A stretch of DNA of 24,719 nt, from the NCBI GenBank assembly GCA_037131165.1, contig JBAXRO010000026.1, forward strand, positions 1 through 24,719, read 5' to 3'. A model generated the notes under the pieces. It worked only from the letters and a program-made list of their open reading frames with translations. It made no database searches and was not told the origin of the DNA. A program made the translations under genes and the position numbers. Source of the DNA: WLNJ01 sp037131165. Lineage in GTDB: Bacteria; Actinomycetota; Thermoleophilia; Solirubrobacterales; Solirubrobacteraceae. Below are positions 1 through 6,035 of this stretch, in pieces. Every line of letters starts with the position of its first letter. The stretch's first letter is position 1.

Positions 1-152
1 TCGAATCCCATCGCGTGAAGATCGCTAAAGCGAGCGGAGGGGGAGGGATTCGAACTGGCCTCGCCGTAGGCGTGGCCAGTCAATCAATGAAGAGGGTTCG
101 AATCCCATCGCGTGAAGATCGCTAAAGCGAGCGGAGGGGGAGGGATTCGAAC
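1..152 (-). repeat. 97-bp tandem unit array downstream of tRNA-Ser(UGA), carrying copies of the tRNA 3' tail
   Basis: Bases 1-55 are identical to bases 98-152, giving a direct repeat with a 97-bp period. Read on the minus strand, the unit runs 152 to 56: 21 nt of tRNA 3' tail (from the last T-stem G through the discriminator base), 23 nt of linker, a 17-nt block at 108-92 containing GGGATTCGAACCC (the reverse complement of the T-arm), a 14-nt linker, and a 22-nt imperfect hairpin at 77-56. A second tail copy follows at 55-35, and that second unit continues to the window edge. The first tail belongs to the functional tRNA and overlaps it. The same architecture follows the other tRNA-Ser gene. 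The array probably continues left of base 1. I do not recognise a named repeat family. Confidence 0.85.
56..77 (-). repeat. Imperfect hairpin element, copy 1
   Basis: On the minus strand the arms GGCCACGCC and GGCGAGGCC surround the loop TAC, pairing as 4+4 bp around one A-A mismatch. On this strand copy the outermost bases 56 and 78 can also pair. The same 22 nt occurs without change at 458-479 beside the other tRNA-Ser gene, although the flanking linkers there are different. It is followed immediately by the duplicated tRNA T-loop sequence GTTCGAAT in both places. Confidence 0.8.
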
Positions 153-220
153 CCTCGATGGAGCTCACGCCCCATGCCGGTTTTCAAGACCGGTGCATTC
201 AACCGCTCTGCCACCCCTCC
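132..220 (-). tRNA. tRNA-Ser, anticodon UGA
   Basis: The minus strand folds into an 89-nt class II tRNA. The acceptor is GGAGGGG paired with CCCCTCC, with discriminator G at 132, as usual for tRNA-Ser. The anticodon stem CCGGT/ACCGG holds the loop CTTGAAA with anticodon TGA at 186-184. A long variable arm follows, then T-arm GAGGG-TTCGAAT-CCCTC. The 3' CCA is not encoded. It decodes UCN-type serine codons. It is divergent from tRNA-Ser(GCU), 92 bp away. Its 3' tail is duplicated at 55-35 as part of a 97-bp repeat. Confidence 0.96.
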
Positions 221-230
221 GGAGTCAGGG

Positions 231-236
231 ATGGTA
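231..236 (-). promoter_or_regulatory. -10-like hexamer for tRNA-Ser(UGA)
   Basis: TACCAT on the minus strand lies 10 bp upstream of the mature tRNA 5' end, at the spacing expected for a -10 box. No convincing -35 hexamer is visible 16-19 bp further upstream, so the call rests on position and the single hexamer. Confidence 0.4.
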
Positions 237-295
237 GGTGTTCGGGGCGCCGGCGGCTGAGTTGCCCTGCGGTCACCCGATCGGCTGGGTATCTC

Positions 296-301
296 TACAA
301 T
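296..301 (+). promoter_or_regulatory. -10-like hexamer for tRNA-Ser(GCU)
   Basis: TACAAT is one base from the TATAAT consensus and ends 11 bp before the mature 5' end of tRNA-Ser(GCU). That places transcription start a few bases ahead of the tRNA. A matching -35 box is not evident. Confidence 0.5.
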
Positions 302-312
302 CAACGGTTCAC

Positions 313-403
313 GGAGAGGTGGCCGAGCGGCTGAAGGCGCTCCCCTGCTAAGGGAGTATGGGGTCTTGAAACCTCATCGAGGGTTCGAATCCCTCCCTCT
401 CCG
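313..403 (+). tRNA. tRNA-Ser, anticodon GCU
   Basis: This is a 91-nt class II tRNA. Acceptor GGAGAGG pairs with CCTCTCC, with discriminator G at 403. The anticodon stem CTCCC/GGGAG encloses loop CTGCTAA, giving anticodon GCT at 347-349 for AGC/AGU serine codons. A long variable arm precedes T-arm GAGGG-TTCGAAT-CCCTC. CCA is not encoded. It stands back to back with tRNA-Ser(UGA). Its 3' tail from 383 on is copied again at 480-506 at exactly 97 bp distance, the same period as in the other array. Confidence 0.97.
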
Positions 404-530
404 CTCGCTGTGCCCACCTCCCGGCAATGGGATCCGAACCCCCGACAAAGACCCAAAGGCCACGCCTACGGCGAGGCCAGTTCGAATCCCTCCCTCTCCG
501 CTCGCTGCGCCCATCCCGGATCCTGAACCG
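383..530 (+). repeat. 97-bp unit downstream of tRNA-Ser(GCU) plus a second, decayed unit
   Basis: The tail GTTCGAATCCC through the discriminator and CTCGCT at 383-409 recurs at 480-506. The first unit (383-479) divides into a 21-nt tRNA tail, a 23-nt linker, a 17-nt inverted T-arm-like block at 427-443 (ATGGGATCCGAACCCCC), a 14-nt linker and the 22-nt hairpin at 458-479. These segment lengths match the array at 1-152 exactly, while the linker sequences differ. Past 506 the second unit only loosely resembles the first (GGATCCTGAACC at 518-529) and seems decayed just before the amine oxidase start codon. Confidence 0.8.
458..479 (+). repeat. Imperfect hairpin element, copy 2
   Basis: This is identical over 22 nt to the minus-strand hairpin at 77-56: arms GGCCACGCC and GGCGAGGCC, loop TAC, one internal A-A mismatch. 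It is again directly followed by GTTCGAAT of a tRNA tail copy. There is no U-run after it, so it does not look like an intrinsic terminator. Confidence 0.8.
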
Positions 531-1949
531 GTGAGTCCCTCCCACCCCCACCTCTCTGGCCCCGGGCTCACCCGCCGCAGTGTCGTCGGTGGCGCAGCCG
601 CACTGGCCGGAGCGGCGCTCGTGGGATGCGGCAAGGCAGACGGTCCCGCCCGCTCCGGCTCGAGGGCCGACGTGATCGTGATCGGGGCCGGCATGGCCGG
701 CCTGGCCGCTGCCGCCCGGCTGCGCTCGGATGGCGCAGACGTCACCGTGCTCGAGGCCAGCGACCGGATCGGTGGGCGGGTCCATACGGTCGACCGGGAA
801 GGCGCAGCACTCGACCTCGGCGCGGCCTGGATCCACGACCGCCTCGGGAACCCGCTCTCACGGATCGCCGCCGATGCGGGAGTGAAGACCGTCCTTACCG
901 ATTACGACTCCGTTGACCTGCGCTCGTCCGACGGCGAGCCGCTCCCCGAGTCGGCGATCGAATCCTCGGCGCAGGTCGAGGAGGAAGTGTCCGGGGCGCT
1001 CGAAGCGAAGGCTGAGAGCGAAGCTGCGATCAGGATCCCGTTCGGCGCCGCTTGGGAAGTGGAACGCCGTCGGGCGATGCCACTCGACAGCGCCGCCGAG
1101 GCCAGTCTCAACTGGATGTTGGGCGTTGCCCTGCCACTCGACTTGGGGGCCGGACCGAACGAGGTATCCCTTGCCGGCTGGTCGGAGGGCGAGAGCTACG
1201 GAGGGGGCGGCGACGCCCTGCTCGTAGGCGGCGCTGACCAGCTGACCGATTGGATCGGCCGGGGCTTGGAGGTCACGACCGACAGCCCGGTCGCGAGCGT
1301 CGGGCGGAACGCCAGGGGCGTGACGGTGACGACCCGGTCGGGGAGGACGTTCGAGGCCGACTGCTGCGTCGTGACCGTTCCGCTCGGCGTGCTGAAAGCC
1401 GAGTCGATCACGTTCGATCCCCCGCTTCCGCGGTCTCACACGGCTGCGATCGCGCGGCTCGGAATGGGCACGCTCGACAAAGTGATCCTCCGCTACCCGA
1501 GCAAGTGGTGGGGCGACGTCACCCAGCTGGGGACTGCCGATTCGACAGTCGACGACACGATCAGCGCGTTCAACATGGAGCCGGTGACCGGCGAGCCTTT
1601 CCTCGTCGTCTTCACCGGCGGCAAGTACGCCCGGTCGCTTGAGCGCCTCGATGACCGGGGCCTCGTCACCACCCTGGTCGATCGCCTCGCCGCCGGGTTC
1701 GGCCCGCAGGTCGAGACCTTCGACTGGTCGCTCCCGACCCGCTGGTCGAGCGACAGGTGGGCTCGAGGGTCGTATTCGTTCCTGCCTCCGGGGGCCGGCC
1801 CGGCCGACAGGGAGGTCCTCGGGGAGCCGGTTGGCAGGATCGTGTTGGCTGGTGAACACACAAGCGTCGAGCGGCCGTCGACGATGGACGGGGCCTACCG
1901 CTCCGGCCGGGATGCTGCCGCACGGGCGTCGGATCTGGTGGGAGCCTGA
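531..1949 (+). CDS. Tat-exported lipoprotein flavin amine oxidase (monoamine/polyamine oxidase family)
   Basis: This 472-aa FAD enzyme is predicted to oxidise an amine to an imine/aldehyde with H2O2 release, outside the membrane. The GTG at 531 is chosen because it gives a compact Tat lipoprotein signal: TRRSVVG at residues 14-20, a hydrophobic stretch, then lipobox LVGC with Cys33. Longer in-frame starts would translate the upstream tRNA. The dinucleotide-binding motif VIGAGMAGLA starts near residue 50, followed by the LEASDRIGGRV motif. Lys317 in GTLDKVIL sits where the family has its flavin-proximal lysine. The C-terminal FAD motif is LAGEHTS...TMDGAYRSG. The substrate cannot be read from sequence. 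The stop overlaps the next gene's start by one base (TGATG), implying coupled translation. No clear ribosome binding site is visible. Confidence 0.88.
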   Translation: MSPSHPHLSGPGLTRRSVVGGAAALAGAALVGCGKADGPARSGSRADVIVIGAGMAGLAAAARLRSDGADVTVLEASDRIGGRVHTVDREGAALDLGAAWIHDRLGNPLSRIAADAGVKTVLTDYDSVDLRSSDGEPLPESAIESSAQVEEEVSGALEAKAESEAAIRIPFGAAWEVERRRAMPLDSAAEASLNWMLGVALPLDLGAGPNEVSLAGWSEGESYGGGGDALLVGGADQLTDWIGRGLEVTTDSPVASVGRNARGVTVTTRSGRTFEADCCVVTVPLGVLKAESITFDPPLPRSHTAAIARLGMGTLDKVILRYPSKWWGDVTQLGTADSTVDDTISAFNMEPVTGEPFLVVFTGGKYARSLERLDDRGLVTTLVDRLAAGFGPQVETFDWSLPTRWSSDRWARGSYSFLPPGAGPADREVLGEPVGRIVLAGEHTSVERPSTMDGAYRSGRDAAARASDLVGA

Positions 1950-2893
1950 TGGCCGACCCAAGCGCGGAGGATCTCGGCGGATCGTTCACTCGACGATCGT
2001 TGATCGGGGCCGGCGCCTCACTGGGGGCCGCCTCGCTTCTGTCCGCCTGCGGTGAAGGAGGGACTGCGAGTACGGCGCCCGGCGAGCCGATCGACGCCGC
2101 CGCCGCAGGCATGCCATACAGGCAGGACGATCCGCGCTGGGGCTCTGACCTGATGTGGGACCGCGACCTCGTGATCGAGGCCGAGACCAAGTTGAACGGC
2201 AGACCGAGGGCCGAGGCCGAAGGCTTGATGCGCGAGTTCGACGATGGCAACAACATCGCCAACGAAGGCTGCCTGCTCACCTGCCTCGCGATGGTGCTGC
2301 GCCTGCTCGACCCGGGGCAGCGTCCGGAGTGGAACCCGGGGAATCTCAATCGGGCGGCCCAGGAGGCCTACTTCTACACCCTCTCGGGCCTGGCGATGGA
2401 ACCGCTCTACGCGGATCTGGTCGCGGAGGCCTCGGAGGGTCTCGTGCAGCTTCTCGCGCAGGAGCTCTACCTCCCCGGAGTGGAGCCCTGGAGGCCTGTC
2501 GAACCGGCCGACTCGGCCCTCGTCCGCGCCTATCGCACTCTCACTCCCGGGCAGAGGGGCACCTGCCTCGTGATGGTCAAGACCGGAACTTGGGACGACA
2601 CCGTCGGCTCGCACTACGCCCTGCTCGACCCCGCGGATCGCTCCGACCCGGGAGCTGACGACGCCTTGATCCTGGATCCGGCCGAGCCTCTCGGGAGGCG
2701 AGGACCGTGGCGGCTCAGCGACTCCGCCAAGGCGATCACCCAAGACCCAGAGATAGCCGCGGCTTGGAAGGAAAACCGCATCACGCCAACACGGATCGGC
2801 GGAGCATGGGCGTTCAGCCGGTGGGACCGCACCCGAGCGATGCCGCTCGCTTCCCCGCTCGTCGCCGAGTGGGCGAAGCAGCTTTCCAGCTAG
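1949..2893 (+). CDS. Tat-exported lipoprotein with C39-like cysteine peptidase fold
   Basis: The 314-aa product has a Tat motif FTRRSLIG (residues 13-20) and lipobox LSAC with Cys34, so it should be a folded, lipid-anchored extracytoplasmic protein. After a short linker, PYRQDDPRWG (56-65) resembles the entry motif of C39-like peptidase domains. NEGCLLTCLAMVL (106-117) carries the candidate nucleophile Cys108, SHYALLD (221-227) the candidate His222, and LILDP (240-244) the candidate Asp243. The order Cys-His-Asp and spacing fit papain-like C39_2-type domains. Whether it cleaves peptides or is a binding protein is unknown. It starts on the stop codon of the amine oxidase gene, so the two exported proteins are probably made together. 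Confidence 0.72.
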   Translation: MADPSAEDLGGSFTRRSLIGAGASLGAASLLSACGEGGTASTAPGEPIDAAAAGMPYRQDDPRWGSDLMWDRDLVIEAETKLNGRPRAEAEGLMREFDDGNNIANEGCLLTCLAMVLRLLDPGQRPEWNPGNLNRAAQEAYFYTLSGLAMEPLYADLVAEASEGLVQLLAQELYLPGVEPWRPVEPADSALVRAYRTLTPGQRGTCLVMVKTGTWDDTVGSHYALLDPADRSDPGADDALILDPAEPLGRRGPWRLSDSAKAITQDPEIAAAWKENRITPTRIGGAWAFSRWDRTRAMPLASPLVAEWAKQLSS

Positions 2894-2935
2894 GCGAGCG
2901 ACCCCGCCCCGGGAATCTGCGTAGCATCGCTCGGG

Positions 2936-4324
2936 ATGTCGCTGCACCAGCACGAATCCGACGGCGAAGAACTCGACGTCAATCCGATCTTCTCGCGCGG
3001 GTCGTCGCTCCAAGTCCCGAAGAACCGGATCCCGGAGGGCGAGATGGTGCCGGAGGCTGCCTACCAGCTGATCCACGACGAGGTGATGCTCGACGGGAAC
3101 GCAAGGCTCAACACCGCGACCTTCGTGACGACCTGGATGGAGCCCGAGGCAAAGCTGCTGATCGCCGAGACGCTCGACAAGAACATGATCGACAAGGACG
3201 AGTACCCGCAGACCGCGGAGCTCGAGCGGCGCTGTGTGAACATCCTCGCCGACCTGTGGCACGCCGACGAGAGCGCCGGCGATGCGACGGGCACTTCGAC
3301 GATCGGATCGAGCGAGGCCGCGATGCTCGCCGGCATGGCCCTGAAGTGGCGCTGGCGCGAGCGGATGCAGGCTGCCGGCAAGCCGAGCGACAAGCCGAAC
3401 ATCGTGATGGGCAGCAACGTTCAGGTCTGCTGGGAGAAGTTCTGCCGCTACTGGGACATCGAACCGAGGATGGTCCCGGTCGAGACTGGGGCCTTGCACC
3501 TCACAGCCGAGCGGGCAGTCCCCTACTGCGACGAGAACACAATCGGCGTCGTCGCGATCCTCGGCAGCACCTTCGACGGCAGCTACGAGCCCGTCGAGGA
3601 GATCTGCCAAGCCCTCGACGAGCTCCAGGCCGACAAGGGCCTCGACATTCCCGTCCACGTGGATGCGGCGTCGGGCGGGTTCATCGCCCCGTTCATCCAA
3701 ACGGACCTGGTGTGGGACTTTCGCCTCGAGCGGGTCAAGTCGATCAATGCCTCAGGCCACAAGTTCGGCCTCGTGTACCCCGGCGTGGGCTGGGTCATCT
3801 GGCGCGACGCCGAGTCGTTGCCCGAGGATCTGATCTTCCGGGTCAACTACCTCGGTGGCGACATGCCGACCTTCGCGATCAACTTCTCCCGTCCGGGCGC
3901 CCAGATCGTCGCCCAGTACTACAACTTCGTGCGACTCGGCCGCGAGGGCTACACGAAGGTCCACGAGTCGTGCCGCGAAGTGGCGGGGATGCTCGCCGAC
4001 GGATTTGAGGAGACTGGCCGCTTCGAGGCCCTTACCCGCGGGGACGAGCTGCCCGTGATTGCCCTCAAGCTCAAGGACGAAGTGACGACCTACACGGTCT
4101 TCGACGTCTCCCACGAGCTCCGCGCACGCGGCTGGCAGGTCCCGGCCTACACCTTCCCCGAGGACCTCGAGGACCTCGCGGTCCTGAGGGTCGTCGTCCG
4201 CAACGGAATGACGGCCGACTTGGCGGAACTGCTGCTCGACGACCTCAAGCGGGTCGTCGAGTCACTTGACCAGTTCGGCGGCCGTCCCCCCGAGGGCCAG
4301 CACGCCGACGGCTTCCGTCACTGA
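2936..4324 (+). CDS. gadB: Glutamate decarboxylase, GadB type (PLP-dependent)
   Basis: The enzyme converts L-glutamate to GABA and CO2, consuming a proton. The 462-aa length is close to Escherichia coli GadB (466 aa). The PLP lysine is in SINASGHKFGL at Lys276, the same number as in E. coli, with VHVDAASGGF (240-249) supplying the cofactor-binding Asp243. Thr62 in LNTATF matches the substrate-pocket region. The protein ends DGFRH, keeping a near-terminal His as in GadB, where that residue is tied to pH-dependent closure. No GadC-type antiporter is in the window, so an acid-resistance role is not shown. No Shine-Dalgarno is seen. TAGCAT at 2922-2927 lies 8 bp ahead of ATG, compatible with a leaderless or very short-leader transcript. 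Confidence 0.93.
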   Translation: MSLHQHESDGEELDVNPIFSRGSSLQVPKNRIPEGEMVPEAAYQLIHDEVMLDGNARLNTATFVTTWMEPEAKLLIAETLDKNMIDKDEYPQTAELERRCVNILADLWHADESAGDATGTSTIGSSEAAMLAGMALKWRWRERMQAAGKPSDKPNIVMGSNVQVCWEKFCRYWDIEPRMVPVETGALHLTAERAVPYCDENTIGVVAILGSTFDGSYEPVEEICQALDELQADKGLDIPVHVDAASGGFIAPFIQTDLVWDFRLERVKSINASGHKFGLVYPGVGWVIWRDAESLPEDLIFRVNYLGGDMPTFAINFSRPGAQIVAQYYNFVRLGREGYTKVHESCREVAGMLADGFEETGRFEALTRGDELPVIALKLKDEVTTYTVFDVSHELRARGWQVPAYTFPEDLEDLAVLRVVVRNGMTADLAELLLDDLKRVVESLDQFGGRPPEGQHADGFRH

Positions 4325-4338
4325 CCGACAGCTGCTCT

Positions 4339-4364
4339 CGGCGGCCCCGCTGTTGGGACCGCCG
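4339..4364. terminator. Hairpin between convergent genes, likely bidirectional terminator
   Basis: CGGCGGCCCC and GGGACCGCCG pair over 9 of 10 positions (one C-A mismatch) around the 6-nt loop GCTGTT. It sits in the 54-bp gap between the converging gadB and DUF1254 stop codons, where it can serve both strands. There is no strong U-run, as is common in very GC-rich genomes. Confidence 0.65.
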
Positions 4365-4378
4365 GAAAGCTTGCCCGC

Positions 4379-5863
4379 TCAGCCGACCTTGATGATCTGT
4401 GGGTACTTCCAGGTGCCGTTGACGACAGCCGACGTCGGGCGGTAGATCCTGAGCATCAGGTTGAACTGCTCAGCCGGCGCTGGAAGCCAGTTGCCGGCGC
4501 ATCCACCGGCGAGCGCGCTCGACGGCTGAGTCGCACTGACGTAGATGTCGGTCGCGCCGCTCGGACCGCATCCTCGTGAGAGGTTCGCTGTGGCCGACCC
4601 GCCGGCGGGGAAGGGCCTGTCGCCGATCGCAAAGCGGTTGAGCGGATTGGAGATGAAGAACTGATCCTCGGCATAGAGAGTCAGCGACCAGAAGGCGGAG
4701 GTGGTCGGCGGCAGCTGGCCGGAGGGGAACCTGACCCTGTAGACGGCACCCGATGCGCCATTGAGCGTGTTGCCGCTGTAGTCGGTCAGAGCGGCCGGGT
4801 AGACGGCCTCGGCCGGAAGGTTGGCGCCGAGCCCGAACTTGGCGATGATCGCGCGCGTCAGATAGTCCTTCCCGTAGACGCCGATCTTGTCGAAGAGGAT
4901 CCAGCCGTTGTTCTTGGAGGCGGACTTGTTCCGCGCGTTTACGAGGCCCGCGTCGATCGCCGCGTCGGCTGAGACCGCCCCCTTGACCAGCTCGGCGAGG
5001 ACGCTGGCCGATTGCGTCTTTGACGGGTCGCGGTCGGCTCCGATGCCGTACTTCTTCATGCTCGCGAGGATCGTCTTGTCCTGCTTGGCGGGCGCGACCT
5101 GGGCCTTCATGATCGTGCCGAGGTCCTTGAAGAAGGCCGCGTTCGGCGACGGGAAGGCCGGCGGCGTCGAAGTGGAGGCAGCAGGCAGGCCAGCGCAACC
5201 CGCGGCCGGCGTCTGACCCGGCTGGATCGAGTTGACGCAGAGGAGGTTCTCTGAAGTGCCGACCTTGCTGTTGCGCTGTGCGCTGATTCCGTCCTGGAGC
5301 GCTTGGACCGCAGGCAGGTCGGAGGATCCGTCGATCAGGGTGCGACCGATCACCCAGAGCTTCGCGGTCGAGGACCGGATGATCTTCGAGACTGAACGCT
5401 TGAGCGGTGCCTTGGCGCTGGTCCAGTTAGGCCCGACGATCGCGTAGTAGCCGCCGGAGGTGCCGGTGGCCCTGCTGCCGATGTAGCCGAAGACATTGGT
5501 GTAACTGTCGAGCAGCTCGAGGCCGAAGTAGCGCGAACCCGTCGCAGGGGTCTTGACGATCACCGGCTCCGTCCCTACGTCGAGAACGGCGATCGTGTAG
5601 AGGGTGTCGGCGTTCGGCTTGACGATCGCGCGGGTCTGGTCGGTCGCGAGGTAACGGACGTTGATCAGGGCGTTCGTCGGGAAGCGAGCGATGCTCGTGT
5701 TCATGTAGACGGGCGCATAGCCGTACAGGTAGGCGTCGTAGCCGACCTTCTGAATGGCCTTCTTCTGCGTGGTGGTCAGGGCACTGGCGCTGCCGGCCGT
5801 TACCCCGAGTGACGCGACCGCTGCGAGCGCGGACGCTGCGATGACCCTTGTCGAAAGCTTCAT
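4379..5863 (-). CDS. Secreted DUF1254/DUF1214 domain protein
   Basis: The 494-aa product starts at ATG 5863, with GGGG about 10 nt upstream. An in-frame TTG at 5872 is an alternative that adds three residues. A Sec signal peptide spans residues 1-28, with cleavage likely after SASA. The N-terminal half has hallmark DUF1254 strings (AYLYGYAPVYMN, RYLATDQTRAIVKPNADTLY, GSRYFGLELLDSYTNVFG). The C-terminal half has DUF1214 strings (SAFWSLTLYAEDQFF, NPLNRFAIGDR). The family is common in secreted bacterial proteins but its biochemical role is not established to my knowledge. It is last in a minus-strand gene series, but its 172-bp upstream gap with a palindrome suggests its own promoter. Confidence 0.88.
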   Translation of the reverse strand: MKLSTRVIAASALAAVASLGVTAGSASALTTTQKKAIQKVGYDAYLYGYAPVYMNTSIARFPTNALINVRYLATDQTRAIVKPNADTLYTIAVLDVGTEPVIVKTPATGSRYFGLELLDSYTNVFGYIGSRATGTSGGYYAIVGPNWTSAKAPLKRSVSKIIRSSTAKLWVIGRTLIDGSSDLPAVQALQDGISAQRNSKVGTSENLLCVNSIQPGQTPAAGCAGLPAASTSTPPAFPSPNAAFFKDLGTIMKAQVAPAKQDKTILASMKKYGIGADRDPSKTQSASVLAELVKGAVSADAAIDAGLVNARNKSASKNNGWILFDKIGVYGKDYLTRAIIAKFGLGANLPAEAVYPAALTDYSGNTLNGASGAVYRVRFPSGQLPPTTSAFWSLTLYAEDQFFISNPLNRFAIGDRPFPAGGSATANLSRGCGPSGATDIYVSATQPSSALAGGCAGNWLPAPAEQFNLMLRIYRPTSAVVNGTWKYPQIIKVG

Positions 5864-5913
5864 CCTGATCAAACCCCTCTCCCGTTTCCCTGGCGACCTT
5901 CTCTCCGATTACT

Positions 5914-5924
5914 GACACAGTGTC
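5914..5924. promoter_or_regulatory. Palindrome upstream of the DUF1254 gene, possible operator
   Basis: GACAC-A-GTGTC is a perfect inverted repeat about 50 bp ahead of the DUF1254 start codon, within the 172-bp gap 5864-6035. A second palindrome TCGATCGA follows at 5929-5936. The first resembles short dyads bound by TetR-type repressors, but no regulator gene is adjacent. The rest of the gap shows no recognisable gene. Confidence 0.35.
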
Positions 5925-6035
5925 GCAGTCGATCGACATCATGGCAAGCCGCCTTTGCACAGGCTTCAACAGGCAGGGAGGTCGATGGTTGCGATAAACC
6001 GATGACCGGAACAAGGCCTGCACGAACGTGGCAGG

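Noticed and set aside
56..78. Intrinsic terminator for tRNA-Ser(UGA)
   Set aside because: The hairpin is followed by GTTCGAAT rather than a U-run, and its exact conservation and position before a tRNA tail copy point to another role.
1..530. CRISPR array
   Set aside because: The repeat period is 97 bp, the units contain tRNA tails, the UGA-side linker is identical between units rather than variable, and no cas genes are present.
122..836. Short open frames over the tRNA-Ser genes (translations like GFESLPLRS, RRGRDSNPR)
   Set aside because: These are typical false proteins produced by translating tRNA T-arm and acceptor sequence.
2018..3700. Long antisense open frame (560 codons) opposite the C39-like and gadB genes
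   Set aside because: It lies opposite well-supported genes, has low-complexity Arg/Val/Asp/His composition, resembles no family, and is expected in very GC-rich coding DNA.
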